Shown here: one piece after another, positions 18,026-29,007 of the stretch
Layout: every line of letters begins with the position of its first letter
Numbering within the stretch: the stretch's first letter is position 1
Assembly: GCF_004342425.1 (NCBI RefSeq)
Contig: NZ_SLWQ01000002.1
Location: 62,001 to 126,000, forward strand
Direction of reading: 5' to 3'
DNA from: Dokdonella fugitiva
GTDB taxonomy: Bacteria > Pseudomonadota > Gammaproteobacteria > Xanthomonadales > Rhodanobacteraceae
DNA: 64,000 nucleotides
Translations under genes and position numbers: made by a program
The notes under the pieces: generated by a model
Seen by the model: the letters and a program-made list of their open reading frames with translations, nothing else
What the model was told of the DNA's origin: nothing
The model's database searches: none

Positions 18026-19711
18026 TTACCTGACGATGCCGCTGCCGGAATCACCGCGCGGATCGGAGCCTGCGTGCATCTCGCCGGTGTTGCGGTTCCA
18101 GCTCACGACGTTCATGAAACCGAACGGCCACGTGCTCGCGGCGACGTTGATGGTGTGGCCCATCGCCTCGAGCGCGGCCTTCTCGGCCGGCGTGAACGCA
18201 CCCGCTTCCGCCTCGATCACGTCGGGCATGTACTGGTGGTGGAAGCGGCGCCGAGCGACGATCTTCTCGGGCGTCTCGCCCTCGACGAACGCGAGGATGC
18301 CCTCGAGCACCATCGTGATGATGTAGCTGCCGCCCGGCGTGCCGATCACGCCGATGCGGTCCTTGCCGACGATGAAGCTCGGCGTCATCGACGACAGCGG
18401 GCGGCTGCCCGGCTTGGGCGCGTTGTTGTCGTTGCCGAGCAGGCCGTAGGCATTCGGCTTGCCGGCGACGAGCGCGAAATCGTCCATTTCGTTGTTGAGC
18501 ACGAAGCCGGTGCCGGCGACGACGAACTTCGAGCCGAGCGTGGTATTCACAGTCTGCGTGCCGGAGACGAGGTTGCCGTCGCGGTCGATGATCGAGAAGT
18601 GCGAGGTGTGCATGCTCTCCGTCGGTGCCATGTAGCCGGGCAGCATGTCGCTCGGCGTCGCGCGGTCCGGGTGGATCGATGCGCGCAAGCCGGCCGCATA
18701 AAGCGGATGGGTGAGTTCGGCCACCGGCATCTGCACGAAATCGGGATCGCCGAGGTACTCGGCGCGGTCGCGGAAGGCGCGACGCATCGCCTCGACCTCG
18801 AGATGCACGCGGTGCGCGCGATCCAGCTTGGCCAGGTCGTAGCCGCCGAGGATGTTGAGCATCTCGGCGAGCGCGATGCCGCCTGACGACGGCGGCGGCG
18901 CCGTCACGATGTGCCAGTCGCGGTATTCGAATGCGATCGGCTTGCGCTCCTTGGCCTCGTAGTTGGCGAGGTCGTCGAGCGTCCAGCGGCCACCCGCGGC
19001 GCGCACGCCGTCGACGAGGCGCTGGGCGATCTCGCCGCGATAGAAGCCGTCGTTGCCGTCGCGCGCGATCGCTTCGAGCACGCGCGCCAGATCCGGCAGG
19101 CGCAGGGTCCAGCCCTGTTTCGGCACCGCGCCACCATCCAGGTAGAGCGCGGCCGATGCGGGCCAGCGCAGGAGGTTGTCGCGCTGGCGCGCGATCGCCC
19201 GGAGCGCGCGCGGATCGGGCTGGAAGCCTTCGCGGGCGATGCGGATCGCCGGTGCGAGCGACTTCGACAACGGTAGCTTGCCGTATCGGCTGGCCAATGC
19301 GACGAGCGCGGCAGGCTCGCCCGGGATCGCGGCCGACAGCGGCCCGTTCAGCGCATGGTCGCGATCGGGCTGCCCCTTGGCATCGAGATAGTCCTTCGGA
19401 TCGACCGCGGCCGGCGCGGTCTCGCGCCCGTCGAGCATGACTTCCTTGCCGTCCGACGCGCGCCGCAGCAGGAACAGGCCGCCGCCGCCGATGCCCGAAC
19501 TCTGCGGCTCGACGACCGACAGGGTCGAGGCGACCGCGACCGCGGCATCGAACGCATTGCCGCCCATGTCGAGCGCCTCGAACCCCGCCTGGGTCGCGAG
19601 CACGTGCGCGCTCGCGATCGCCGCCTGGCTCGGCTTGTCCGTCGCCGATGCGCCGGCGGCCGCGAAGGCGACGAAGGCGGCGAGGACGATCTGCTTCCAA
19701 CGATGATTCAT
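18026..19711 (-). CDS. ggt: Gamma-glutamyltransferase
   Basis: 561 residues with a signal peptide ([18 protein letters not shown]) directing it to the periplasm. It cleaves gamma-glutamyl bonds of glutathione and related peptides. The precursor self-cleaves at the catalytic threonine in [13 protein letters not shown] (H-T-S-H-F), splitting large and small subunits. [21 protein letters not shown] and the loop around [20 protein letters not shown] are family signatures. The start at 19711 has GAGGAG seven bases upstream. Length agrees with the family (about 560-590). Confidence 0.94.
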   Translation of the reverse strand: MNHRWKQIVLAAFVAFAAAGASATDKPSQAAIASAHVLATQAGFEALDMGGNAFDAAVAVASTLSVVEPQSSGIGGGGLFLLRRASDGKEVMLDGRETAPAAVDPKDYLDAKGQPDRDHALNGPLSAAIPGEPAALVALASRYGKLPLSKSLAPAIRIAREGFQPDPRALRAIARQRDNLLRWPASAALYLDGGAVPKQGWTLRLPDLARVLEAIARDGNDGFYRGEIAQRLVDGVRAAGGRWTLDDLANYEAKERKPIAFEYRDWHIVTAPPPSSGGIALAEMLNILGGYDLAKLDRAHRVHLEVEAMRRAFRDRAEYLGDPDFVQMPVAELTHPLYAAGLRASIHPDRATPSDMLPGYMAPTESMHTSHFSIIDRDGNLVSGTQTVNTTLGSKFVVAGTGFVLNNEMDDFALVAGKPNAYGLLGNDNNAPKPGSRPLSSMTPSFIVGKDRIGVIGTPGGSYIITMVLEGILAFVEGETPEKIVARRRFHHQYMPDVIEAEAGAFTPAEKAALEAMGHTINVAASTWPFGFMNVVSWNRNTGEMHAGSDPRGDSGSGIVR

Positions 19712-19847
19712 GACGGGGCTCCTCGCGCGGGTTTTCGATTCTGCGTCATTCCGGCGGTCGCGGGCAAAGAGGCACGACGGCAACGCGCGCATGGCGTGCG
19801 CCGCCGCGCTGCACGATGGCGGGACGATGTGGCGCGCCGGGCGCGAT

Positions 19848-20679
<832 letters not shown>

Positions 20680-20686
20680 GGTGGTG

Positions 20687-21226
<540 letters not shown>

Positions 21227-21838
21227 TTAGCTTAGCGGAACCGCCACGGAGCGGCGATAGAGCGCATGGCGCACCGCGCCCGCGAAGCCTTCGCGGTGTG
21301 GCGCCCATGCCGGCGGCAGCTCGAAGCGCGCGTCGCGGGGCGACTCGACGTAGGCGAAGCCGCCGTCGGCGAGCCAGCCACGGCTTTCCAGTGCCGCCGC
21401 CGCGCCCGTCCAGAGGTTCGCGTCGAAGGGCGGGTCGAGGAAGACGAGGTCGTACGGTCGCGCCGGCCCGGCGAGCCAGCCGGCCGCGTCGGCGTTGACG
21501 ACTTCGCCGCCCTCGACGTGCAGCCGCGCGAGATTGTCGGCGAGCGCGCGCGCGAGCTCGCGGTCGCGCTCGACGAAGGTGCAGGCGCCCGCTCCGCGCG
21601 ACAGCGCCTCGATGCCGAGCGCGCCGGTGCCTGCGTAGAGGTCGAGGCAGCGCATGCCCGGCAGGTACGGCATGAGCCAGTTGAACAGCGTCTCGCGCAC
21701 GCGATCGGGCGTCGGGCGCAGGCCTTCGCGCACGGGCACGGCGAGGCGCGAGCCGCGCAGGCGGCCGGCGACGATGCGCACGGCGCCGGCGCTCGGCCTC
21801 GCGCCCGCGGGTCTGGCTGGGGGTTTGCGCAGCGGCAC
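21227..21838 (-). CDS. rsmD: 16S rRNA (guanine(966)-N(2))-methyltransferase
   Basis: 203 residues. RIVAGRLRGSRLAVP, RPTPDRVRETLFNWL, the SAM-binding CLDLYAGTGALGIEALSRGA and the catalytic DPPFDANLW motif identify RsmD. It methylates G966 of 16S rRNA. Divergent from ftsY with 61 bases between, the classical arrangement in gammaproteobacteria. The unusual N-terminal Pro/Arg-rich 18 residues (LRKPPARPAGARPSAGAV) may be a basic tail or a mis-set start. Confidence 0.94.
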   Translation of the reverse strand: MPLRKPPARPAGARPSAGAVRIVAGRLRGSRLAVPVREGLRPTPDRVRETLFNWLMPYLPGMRCLDLYAGTGALGIEALSRGAGACTFVERDRELARALADNLARLHVEGGEVVNADAAGWLAGPARPYDLVFLDPPFDANLWTGAAAALESRGWLADGGFAYVESPRDARFELPPAWAPHREGFAGAVRHALYRRSVAVPLS

Positions 21839-21899
21839 GATGTCGTCGGCGCCCGGGTGTTAGCATTGTCGATCCGCATTTTCGCCCAATTTCCCTGCG

Positions 21900-23060
21900 A
21901 TGCTGAAGTTCTGGAAGAAGAAGCCGCCGGCCGAGGACAAGGCCGCGGCTGCGCCCGAGGCGCCGGCCGCCGAGCCGGCCGTGCCTCCACCCGCGCAAAC
22001 GCCGCTCGCCGAAGCAGCCGCGGTCGAGGCGACCGGCAGGGGCATCGCCGATTCGGCTGGCGACCATGCCGCCGACGGCGCAGCCGCGAGCGGCGACCCG
22101 GCCGACGCCGCCGCGCAAGCCGATGACGACGCGCCGGCGCGCCGCGGCTGGCGCGACCGCCTCGCCGGCAGCGGTTTCGCGCGCGGGCTCGCCTCGATCT
22201 TCAAGCGTCATCCGGTACTGGACGAGGCTTTCCTCGACGAACTCGAGACCTGCCTCCTCACGGCCGACGTCGGCGTCGCCACCACGACCGCGATCGTCGA
22301 CGAATTGCGCCGCCGCGTCGGCAAGCGCGAGTTCGCCGAGGCAGGCGCGCTGCTCGATGCGCTGCGCGCCGAGCTCGTCGCGCGCCTCAAGCCCGTCGAG
22401 CAGCCGCTCGACGTCGGCGCCGGCGGGCGCAAGCCATTCGTGATCCTCACCGTCGGCGTGAACGGCGTCGGCAAGACGACCACGATCGGCAAGCTCGCTC
22501 ACCGTTACAAGGGTGAATTCCGCAGCGTGCTGCTCGCCGCCGGCGACACGTTCCGCGCCGCCGCCGTCGAACAGCTGCAGACCTGGGGCACGCGCAACGC
22601 GGTCAGCGTGATCGCGCAGGGCTCCGGCGCCGATTCGGCGAGCGTGATCTTCGACGCGCTGCAGACCGCGCGCTCGCGCGGCACCGACGTGCTGATCGCC
22701 GATACGGCCGGCCGCCTGCACACCCAGGGCGGCCTCATGGACGAGCTGGCGAAGATCCGCCGCGTGCTCGGCAAGCTCGATCCCGAGGCGCCGCATGAAG
22801 TGCTGCTCGTCATCGACGGCACGACCGGCCAGAACGCGATCAGCCAGGTGCGCACGTTCCGCGAGGCGATCGGCGTGACGGGCCTGGTGGTGACCAAGCT
22901 CGACGGTACCGCGAAGGGCGGCGTCGTGTTCGCGCTCGCGCGCGAGTTCGGCCTGCCGATCCGCTACGTCGGCCTCGGCGAACGCGCGACGGACCTGCGC
23001 GTGTTCGACGCGGCCGCGTTCGTGGACGGCCTGCTGCCTGCGTCGCTCGGCCGTGGCTGA
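21900..23060 (+). CDS. ftsY: Signal recognition particle receptor FtsY
   Basis: 386 residues. The first about 90 are an Ala/Pro/acidic-rich membrane-targeting A domain. The four-helix N domain follows (FLDELETCLLTADVGVATTT), and then the GTPase G domain with the P-loop VGVNGVGKTTTIGKLA, DTFRAAAVEQLQTW, DTAGRLHTQGGLMDEL, and TKLDGTAKGG. It docks SRP-bound ribosomes at the inner membrane. Its partner Ffh is encoded at the far right of the window. Downstream asmA-like, mutY and yggX genes overlap in series. Confidence 0.96.
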   Translation: MLKFWKKKPPAEDKAAAAPEAPAAEPAVPPPAQTPLAEAAAVEATGRGIADSAGDHAADGAAASGDPADAAAQADDDAPARRGWRDRLAGSGFARGLASIFKRHPVLDEAFLDELETCLLTADVGVATTTAIVDELRRRVGKREFAEAGALLDALRAELVARLKPVEQPLDVGAGGRKPFVILTVGVNGVGKTTTIGKLAHRYKGEFRSVLLAAGDTFRAAAVEQLQTWGTRNAVSVIAQGSGADSASVIFDALQTARSRGTDVLIADTAGRLHTQGGLMDELAKIRRVLGKLDPEAPHEVLLVIDGTTGQNAISQVRTFREAIGVTGLVVTKLDGTAKGGVVFALAREFGLPIRYVGLGERATDLRVFDAAAFVDGLLPASLGRG

Positions 23061-23727
23061 GAAGCCCGCCGCGCAACCGCGCCGACGGCGCCGGTGGTTG
23101 CGCCTGCTGCTGGTGCTGCTCGCGCTCGCGATCATCGGCGCATCGCTCGTGCATCGCTACACGCGGCCGCAGCGCATCACGGCGATGCTGGTCGAGCGCG
23201 TGCGCAGCGAACTCGGCGCGGAGTTGCGCCTCGGCGGCGACGGCGGCTACACGTTGCTGCCCGGCCTGCGCGCGGTATTGCCGCAGCCCGAACTCGTCGC
23301 CGGCGGCGCGCGCGTGCTACGCGCGGATGCGTTGCGCGTGGCGATGCCCTGGCACTCGCTTTGGTCGTCACGGCTGGAGATCGGGCGGATCGATCTCGTG
23401 CGGCCCGTGCTCGACCTCGACGCGCTGCGCTCGTGGCTCGCGGCACGTCCGCCGTCGCCGGCGGCCGCGCCGGACGTGCGCTTCGCGTTGCACGTCGAGG
23501 ACGGCCGTGTCCTGCAAGGCGGCCAGCCGGTCGCCGAGGGCGTGGCCGTCGATCTCGCCAATCGTGCCGACCTCGCCGCGTGGCTGCACGCCTGGGACGC
23601 GGGCCAGCCCGATCTCGTGCCGCCGCTCGCCGGCACGGTGCGCATCGATTCCGCGCAGGTCGGCGGTACGCGCATCGAGGGGCTGAAGGTCGAACTGCGC
23701 GACGACGCGCCGGTGCAGGCACGATGA
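23053..23727 (+). CDS. AsmA-like membrane-anchored protein (short)
   Basis: 224 residues starting with GTG at 23053, eight bases inside ftsY. A basic stretch ([12 protein letters not shown]) leads into one transmembrane helix (residues about 16-33). The periplasmic part reads [20 protein letters not shown], then [20 protein letters not shown], which is the N-terminal repeat style of AsmA/TamB-type lipid-transfer-like proteins. It is much shorter than AsmA (617 residues), so it is either a short family member or only AsmA-like. Overlap at both ends (with ftsY and, as ATGA, with mutY) implies translational coupling. Confidence 0.7.
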   Translation: MAEKPAAQPRRRRRWLRLLLVLLALAIIGASLVHRYTRPQRITAMLVERVRSELGAELRLGGDGGYTLLPGLRAVLPQPELVAGGARVLRADALRVAMPWHSLWSSRLEIGRIDLVRPVLDLDALRSWLAARPPSPAAAPDVRFALHVEDGRVLQGGQPVAEGVAVDLANRADLAAWLHAWDAGQPDLVPPLAGTVRIDSAQVGGTRIEGLKVELRDDAPVQAR

Positions 23728-24770
23728 CCGGAGCATTCGCCGGCGCGCTGCTCGCGTGGTTCGACCGCCACGGCCGCAAGGACCTGCCGTGGCAGCATCC
23801 GCGCACGCCGTACCGGGCCTGGCTCAGCGAGATCATGCTGCAGCAGACCCAGGTGCGCACGGTGGTGCCGTATTTCGAACGCTTCGTCGCCGCCCTGCCC
23901 GACCTCGCCTCGCTCGCCGCGGCGAGCGAGGACCGCGTGCTCGCGCTCTGGTCCGGCCTCGGCTACTACAGCCGCGCGCGCAACCTGCATCGCACCGCGC
24001 AGCTGTGCGCGGACCAGCATGGCGGCGAACTGCCGCGCGACATCGAGGCGCTCGCGGCGCTGCCCGGCATCGGCCGCTCGACTGCGGCGGCGATCCTCGC
24101 TCAGGCGCACGACGAGCGGCACGCGATCCTCGACGGCAACGTCAAGCGCGTGCTCGCACGTTGGCACGGCGTTTCCGGCTGGCCCGGCTCGACCACGACG
24201 CAACGCATCCTGTGGACGCACGCGGAGCAGCACACGCCGTCGTCGCGCGTCGCCGACTACACGCAGGCGATCATGGACCTCGGCGCGACCGTGTGCACGC
24301 GCAGCCGCCCGCGCTGCACCGAATGCCCGGTCGCCGAGCATTGCGCGGCGCGGCGCGGGAACCTCACGACCGTACTGCCGCAACCCAAGCCGAAGCGCGC
24401 GCTGCCGACGCGCCGCACGACGATGCTCGTCGTGCGCGACGCGCGCGGCCGCGTGCTGCTCGAACGCCGGCCGCCGGCCGGCGTATGGGCACGGCTGTGG
24501 AGCCTGCCCGAAGTGGACGACGCCTCGGATGCGGCTGCGGTCCTGCTGCGGCGGCACGGCATCGATGCGCCGCCGCCACGCGCGCTCGCGCCGTTCGTGC
24601 ACGTCTTCAGCCACTACCGACTCGACGTCACGCCGCTGCTGTTCGACGAAGCGCGCGCCACGCGCGTGGCCGATGCGGACGCGCGCTGGCACGACGCCAA
24701 CGACCACGACGCGCTCGGCCTGCCCGCGCCGGTGCGCAAGCTGCTTTCGCAACTGGAGGAACCGCGATGA
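23724..24770 (+). CDS. mutY: A/G-specific adenine glycosylase
   Basis: 348 residues. Features in order: the [20 protein letters not shown] catalytic-domain start, the helix-hairpin-helix [13 protein letters not shown], the catalytic aspartate in [12 protein letters not shown], and the [4Fe-4S] cysteines C-x6-C-x2-C-x5-C in [19 protein letters not shown]-terminal Nudix-like 8-oxoG-recognition domain starts near residue 230. It removes A opposite 8-oxoG. The ATG overlaps the asmA-like stop and its own end overlaps yggX (ATGA). Confidence 0.95.
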   Translation: MTGAFAGALLAWFDRHGRKDLPWQHPRTPYRAWLSEIMLQQTQVRTVVPYFERFVAALPDLASLAAASEDRVLALWSGLGYYSRARNLHRTAQLCADQHGGELPRDIEALAALPGIGRSTAAAILAQAHDERHAILDGNVKRVLARWHGVSGWPGSTTTQRILWTHAEQHTPSSRVADYTQAIMDLGATVCTRSRPRCTECPVAEHCAARRGNLTTVLPQPKPKRALPTRRTTMLVVRDARGRVLLERRPPAGVWARLWSLPEVDDASDAAAVLLRRHGIDAPPPRALAPFVHVFSHYRLDVTPLLFDEARATRVADADARWHDANDHDALGLPAPVRKLLSQLEEPR

Positions 24771-25039
24771 CGCGCATCGTGCACTGCGTGAAGCTCGGCC
24801 GCGACGCCGAAGGCCTCGCCTTCGCGCCCTGGCCTGGCGAACTCGGCAAGCGCATCTACGAGCAGGTGTCGAAGGAAGCCTGGGCCGCGTGGCTCGCGCA
24901 CCAGACCATGCTCATCAACGAAAACCGCCTCAACCCGCTCGATCCCGCGACACGTACGTTCATCGCGGCGGAGATGGAAAAGTATTTCTTCGGCGGCGGC
25001 TCGGAGAAGCCGGCAGGCTACGTCGCGCCGGAGGATTGA
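24767..25039 (+). CDS. yggX: Fe(2+)-trafficking / oxidative damage protection protein YggX
   Basis: 90 residues, as E. coli YggX (91). [20 protein letters not shown] with its conserved cysteine, [20 protein letters not shown], and [20 protein letters not shown] are family hallmarks. It protects Fe-S enzymes against oxidative damage. The mutY-yggX arrangement is conserved in gammaproteobacteria; the two genes overlap by four bases. Confidence 0.95.
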   Translation: MTRIVHCVKLGRDAEGLAFAPWPGELGKRIYEQVSKEAWAAWLAHQTMLINENRLNPLDPATRTFIAAEMEKYFFGGGSEKPAGYVAPED

Positions 25040-25162
25040 AAGGGCCACCCGCGCCCGCCGTACCGAATCGCGCCTGAAGCCCGAGGGCCGCCGTTCACGC
25101 TCCGATCCGCAATGGCGCGTGAGGATCGCGATCGCGGAACGACCGCAGCCCGAGGAGCGATC

Positions 25163-25336
25163 ATGGCCAAGCGCAGGAAGTCGATGGCGATCCCGACGCC
25201 GGTCGACGAGGACTGGCAACGGGTCCAAGCGAAGATCGACGCGATCGTGCACGAGCGGGACCAGCCACCGGACAAACCGGCCCGACGGCGCATTCCGCAG
25301 CAACCGCCCGCACCGCCCGCGCGTCCGCGCGAATGA
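25163..25336 (+). CDS. Small basic protein of unknown function
   Basis: 57 residues. The ATG at 25163 is preceded by GAGGAG at five bases' distance, one of the better ribosome binding sites in the window. The protein reads MAKRRKSMAIPTPVDEDWQR, an amphipathic middle (VQAKIDAIVHERDQ) and a Pro/Arg-rich tail (PQQPPAPPARPRE). No known family is recognised. The gene is supported only by start context and composition, so confidence is moderate. Confidence 0.5.
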   Translation: MAKRRKSMAIPTPVDEDWQRVQAKIDAIVHERDQPPDKPARRRIPQQPPAPPARPRE

Positions 25337-25565
25337 ACACCAACAGCACTCGCACGCCGCAATGTCGCCGTGATCGCGTTCGCCCATCGCGCACATCGCG
25401 CCGATCGGGGCCGCGTGCATCGATGGCCATTCATTCATGCCGTCGCGCCCGACGCGCTGAATCGCTCCTGTCTCGACCCGCACGCGTTCAGCCAGCAACA
25501 GGCGGCCGTGCTGCACCGTGCGCGCACCGGGACCGACCGGTTCCCCACGTTGCGACGGAGAGACG

Positions 25566-26018
25566 ATGGACGCGATCAAGCTGCTGAAGAACGATCATGA
25601 CGAAGTGCGCGAGCTGCTCGCGGCGCTGGAAGAATCCACCGCGCGGGCGCTGAAGAAGCGGCGCGACCTCGTGGCGAAGATCGCCGCGCTGCTGGAGGCG
25701 CACACGACGATCGAGGAAGAAATCTTCTACCCCGCGTTCAAGGCAGCCGGCCAGAAGAGCGACGACGACAAGATGTACTTCGAGGCGCTCGAGGAACATC
25801 GCGCGGCCGGCGAGCTCGTACTGCCCGACCTGCTCGGCACCGACCCCGGCAGCGAGAAATTCAGCGGGCGGGCCAAGGTGCTCAAGGAACTCGTCGAGCA
25901 CCACGCCGACGAGGAGGAAAAGGAAATGTTCCCGCGCGCGCGCAAGCTCCTCACGCGCGACGAGCTCGCCACGCTCGGCGAGCAGCTGGAAGCGCGCAAA
26001 GCCGAGCTGCTGCCGTGA
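25566..26018 (+). CDS. Hemerythrin domain protein
   Basis: 150 residues of four-helix hemerythrin HHE type. Metal-ligand candidates are His11 (KNDHDEV), His46 and Glu50 (AHTTIEEEIFYP), His78 (EEHRAAGE) and the HHADEEEKEMFP segment. Such proteins bind a diiron centre and sense or store O2/NO or protect iron-sulfur proteins. GGAGAG precedes the ATG. It overlaps the next gene by four bases (GTGA), so it may work with the iron-permease-like membrane protein. Confidence 0.88.
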   Translation: MDAIKLLKNDHDEVRELLAALEESTARALKKRRDLVAKIAALLEAHTTIEEEIFYPAFKAAGQKSDDDKMYFEALEEHRAAGELVLPDLLGTDPGSEKFSGRAKVLKELVEHHADEEEKEMFPRARKLLTRDELATLGEQLEARKAELLP

Positions 26019-26557
26019 AGGAGGCCCCGTCCGGCGCGCGCACGCGCCCGCGCATACGGCTGCGCGGCCGGCATTCGGTCTTCGATCGACTGTCCGGCCG
26101 CGTCACGGCATGGGTCGGTTCGCCCTGGGCGTTCCTGCTCGCGCTCCTCGCCGTGCTCGTGTGGGCCGCAACGGGGCCGCTCTACCATTTTTCCGAAACG
26201 TGGCAGATCGTCATCAACACCGGCACGACGATCGTCACCTTCCTCATGGTGTTCCTGATCCAGCAGTCGCAGAACAAGGACAGCCTCGCGATCCATATCA
26301 AGCTCAACGAATTGCTCGCCGCGCACGAACTGGCCAGCAACCGCGTCGTCGCGGTGGAGGACCTCGACGAGCAGGAGTTGCAGATCCTGCGCGCGTTCTA
26401 CTGCGAACTCGCGCGCCGCGCGGCCGAAGGCGGCGGGGTCAAGGAGAGTCATTCGCTCGACGAAGCCCAGGAGCTCGCCAACCGCAAGCACGGCCTGCGC
26501 CATGGCGAGCGGGCGACGAAGCGCGCCAACCGCGAGGCGGCCGTTTCCGGCGAGTAG
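26015..26557 (+). CDS. Low-affinity iron permease family protein
   Basis: 180 residues from GTG 26015. Two transmembrane helices (residues about 35-55, AFLLALLAVLVWAATGPLY; 65-86, IVINTGTTIVTFLMVFLIQQ) are followed by SQNKDSLAIHIKLNEL. That is the PF04120 signature named after yeast Fet4-related proteins; bacterial members are smaller and transport has not been shown for most. Coupling with the hemerythrin gene hints at an iron or redox role (inference). Confidence 0.78.
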   Translation: MKEAPSGARTRPRIRLRGRHSVFDRLSGRVTAWVGSPWAFLLALLAVLVWAATGPLYHFSETWQIVINTGTTIVTFLMVFLIQQSQNKDSLAIHIKLNELLAAHELASNRVVAVEDLDEQELQILRAFYCELARRAAEGGGVKESHSLDEAQELANRKHGLRHGERATKRANREAAVSGE

Positions 26558-26789
26558 CGCGGCCGCGACCGGCATGGCGGCCGCCCCTCGCGGCCCCCTT
26601 TGAAGGATGGCCCTGCGGCATTGGCCCGCCGCGTCCTGCAATGCCCGGATCGCGGACATGGCACACCCGGGAATCCCCGAGGGACTCATGGCCCGTCTTT
26701 TCACGTTTGCGCGCGTCGTAAGCGGGGGGCCCGTCGTCGCGTCCGCGTCCGCGGCTGCCTCCCGTCCCATTCCGACAACGAGGCAAGCC

Positions 26790-28016
26790 ATGAACGACAT
26801 CCATACCTCAGGGACAATGCGGACCGCGCATGCATCGCGCAGCCACTTCACCACGGCACTGCTCGTCGCCTTCGCGGCCTGCACGGCGGCCCACGCGCAG
26901 CAGCCTCCCAACCCGACCGCGAGCGACGGTGCACACAACACGGCCGGCGGCACCGACGCCCTGCTCAACCTCGTGCTGCCTGCCGGCTACAACACCGCAT
27001 TCGGGGATTCGGCGCTGTACTCGAATACGAACGGCGCGTTCAATGCCGCGTTCGGCGGCAATGCGCTGAAGCAGAACACGACAGGGTCCTACAACACCGG
27101 CCTGGGCCAGGCTGCGCTGCTCGGGAACTCCACGGGGCGGTACAACACGGCGGTGGGTGCTTACGCGATGTACGCGGGGAGTCCCGGCGGCGAGGACAAC
27201 GTGGCGGTCGGCGTCGAGGCGCTCTGGTCCAACAGCTCGGGTAACCACAATGTCGGCGTGGGGTCGGGATCGTTGCACGACTTGACCAGCGGCTACGACA
27301 ATACGGCCATCGGTCATGGCGCGCTGCAGGCGGCAACGGCCGGCAACGGTAGTGTCGCGATCGGCTCGGGCGCGCTGTCCGCAGCGACGGGGTCGGACAA
27401 TATCGGGGTCGGCAGCAACGCGGGCTCGGCGATCACCACGGGCGCCTCCAACATCGATATCGGCCATCCGGGGGTGGCCGGCGACTCGCAGACGATACGC
27501 ATCGGCAAGACCGGGGGCAGCCGGGATGCGCAGACCCGTGCGTTCGTCGCCGGCATCTATGGCGCGACGATCACGGGCGGCGCGACCGTGCTGATCGATT
27601 CGAGCGGCCAGCTCGGCACGGTCGTCTCGTCCGGACGCTTCAAGAAGGATGTCGCGGACATGGGCGACTCGAGCAGCCGACTGATGGAGCTGCGCCCGGT
27701 CACGTTCCATTACAAGGCCGATCCGAGCCAGGCTCGCCAGTACGGCCTGATCGCCGAGGAAGTCGCCAAGGTGTACCCCGACCTCGTCGTGCGCAATGAA
27801 AATGGCGAAATCGACTCGGTCGCCTACCACGAACTCGCGCCGATGCTGCTCAACGAGCTGCAGAAGCAGCACCGCGAGATCGAGGCGCTGCGCAAGGCGC
27901 GCGAGCGCGACGTCGCCCTGCTCGGCGAGATGCGCGCGATGCTGAAGGAACAGGCCGCCGTGCTCACGCGCCTGCAGGCCACGCCGGCCGAGTCGCTGCG
28001 CGTCGCGGCACGCTGA
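26790..28016 (+). CDS. Exported protein with head-like repeats and C-terminal S74 intramolecular chaperone domain
   Basis: 408 residues. A signal peptide (TALLVAFAACTAAHA) leads to a run of short degenerate repeats of the Hep/Hag or YadA-head style, including YNTAFGDSALYSNTNGAFNA, YNTGLGQAALLGNSTGRYNT and VAIGSGALSAATGSDNIGVG. From about residue 280 comes a peptidase S74 domain: SSGRFKKDVADMGDSSSRLM, LRPVTFHYK, and QYGLIAEEVAKVYPDL. A C-terminal coiled coil (LLNELQKQHREIEALRKARE) suits trimer formation. In phage tail fibres this domain cleaves itself off after trimerisation. No phage genes are nearby, so this is a host surface protein. The usual SDxR is SSGR here. Confidence 0.82.
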   Translation: MNDIHTSGTMRTAHASRSHFTTALLVAFAACTAAHAQQPPNPTASDGAHNTAGGTDALLNLVLPAGYNTAFGDSALYSNTNGAFNAAFGGNALKQNTTGSYNTGLGQAALLGNSTGRYNTAVGAYAMYAGSPGGEDNVAVGVEALWSNSSGNHNVGVGSGSLHDLTSGYDNTAIGHGALQAATAGNGSVAIGSGALSAATGSDNIGVGSNAGSAITTGASNIDIGHPGVAGDSQTIRIGKTGGSRDAQTRAFVAGIYGATITGGATVLIDSSGQLGTVVSSGRFKKDVADMGDSSSRLMELRPVTFHYKADPSQARQYGLIAEEVAKVYPDLVVRNENGEIDSVAYHELAPMLLNELQKQHREIEALRKARERDVALLGEMRAMLKEQAAVLTRLQATPAESLRVAAR

Positions 28017-28025
28017 AGCAGTATC

Positions 28026-28054
28026 CCGGGTGCGCCCGCCGCGCACCCGGTTTT
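28026..28054 (+). terminator. Rho-independent terminator
   Basis: CCGGGTGCGC, a five-base loop, GCGCACCCGG and then TTTT form a perfect 10-bp stem with a T-tract just after the S74 protein stop on the plus strand. A convincing intrinsic terminator. Confidence 0.85.
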
Positions 28055-28108
28055 GCGCAGCGTCGCGGGGAACGTACGCGCGGTCGTGCCGGTGTTGCGA
28101 CCAGCGGG

Positions 28109-28369
28109 TCAGCGACGACGCTGCCTGCCGCGCTCTTCGTGCAGCGCGACGCGGATGGTCGAGCCGTCATGCGTCGAGCCGTTCAGCGCCGCCATCGCGC
28201 CGCGCGCTTCATGTCCTTCCATCTCCAGCTGCGCGAAGCCGCGGCATTCGCCGCTGAAGAGGTCGCGCGCCATGCGCAAGCCGAATACGCGGCCATGTTG
28301 CGCGAAAAGTGCCTGCAGCGAGCTGTCGGTCATCGACTTGGGCAAGCCGCGCACGTCCAACGTGATCAT
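28109..28369 (-). CDS. RRM-type RNA-binding protein
   Basis: 86 residues forming one RNA recognition motif. RNP2 is LDVRGLP at residues 4-10, RNP1 is CRGFAQLEM near residue 42, and it ends with a basic tail (EERGRQRRR). Small stand-alone RRM proteins are cold- or stress-related RNA binders in bacteria. It is convergent with the S74 gene across the terminator. Confidence 0.85.
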   Translation of the reverse strand: MITLDVRGLPKSMTDSSLQALFAQHGRVFGLRMARDLFSGECRGFAQLEMEGHEARGAMAALNGSTHDGSTIRVALHEERGRQRRR

Positions 28370-28423
28370 CGGTGTCTCCTGGTGGAATGGTGAAAGGCGA
28401 ATCGCACGCTCCGCGACGTCGCG

Positions 28424-28729
28424 TCATTTCGCACGTGGCACGCCGTCGAGGCGGAAGAGCGTGACGCCCCCCTTTGGGAATCGCGCTTCCAGCGTCGCCC
28501 GCAGGCGGTCTTCGACGATCGCGAGGTCGAAGCGGTGCGGTGGCGCCCACAGCGAATACCGATGCCCGGAGCGCTCCTCGTTCGCATTCGTCGGCTCGCG
28601 CGACACGGTGACGTCCTCGCAGCCACTGGCGACGGACCACAGATGCTTCAATGCGGCCGGCCCGATGGACAGTCCGCGCGCGAGCCGGAACTGGAACTGC
28701 GGCACCCGCGTACCCACGGCGGGACGCAT
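28424..28729 (-). CDS. Unknown protein, last gene of a three-gene operon
   Basis: 101 residues. It overlaps the preceding gene by one base (TGATG). The sequence contains VPQFQFRLARGLSIGPAALK, HLWSVASGCEDVTVSREPTN, RYSLWAPPHRFDLAIVEDRL and a C-terminal PKGGVTLFRLDGVPRAK. No family is recognised; no membrane segment or signal peptide. Gene reality rests on the coupled start, coding-like composition and the operon arrangement. Confidence 0.6.
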   Translation of the reverse strand: MRPAVGTRVPQFQFRLARGLSIGPAALKHLWSVASGCEDVTVSREPTNANEERSGHRYSLWAPPHRFDLAIVEDRLRATLEARFPKGGVTLFRLDGVPRAK

Positions 28730-28998
28730 CAGTCCCGTCCGTAATTGCAGTGCTGCCACAGGCGCAGCCAGGCGCGGACCGGTACGTGATCGATATCCAG
28801 GCTCTGCGGCAACGATTCGATGATCATCCGCGCGAGCTTGTCGATGCCCTGCGGACCGACCAGCATGTGCTGGTCCACGTCTTCCTCCGACACGATCGCG
28901 AGCACCGCGCCGTTGACGTGCACTTCGAGGCGATTGTCCTGGCGCAGGTAGAACGTCGCGGCGCCCGCGCGATGCTTGCTGAAGATGAGGCCACTCAT
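28729..28998 (-). CDS. Unknown protein, middle gene of a three-gene operon
   Basis: 89 residues. GAGGAC precedes the ATG by five bases. A beta-rich first half (MSGLIFSKHRAGAATFYLRQ, DNRLEVHVNGAVLAIVSEED) is followed by an alpha-helical second half (GIDKLARMIIESLPQSLDID) and a C-terminal WLRLWQHCNYGRD. Not recognised. It follows the upstream gene after nine bases and overlaps the next by one. Confidence 0.62.
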   Translation of the reverse strand: MSGLIFSKHRAGAATFYLRQDNRLEVHVNGAVLAIVSEEDVDQHMLVGPQGIDKLARMIIESLPQSLDIDHVPVRAWLRLWQHCNYGRD

Positions 28999-29007
28999 CG
29001 CCCGTCC

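Noticed and set aside
26790-28016. Prophage remnant suggested by the tail-fibre-type S74 domain
   Set aside because: A signal peptide is present and no phage structural, lysis or integrase gene is near; the gene fits a host surface protein.
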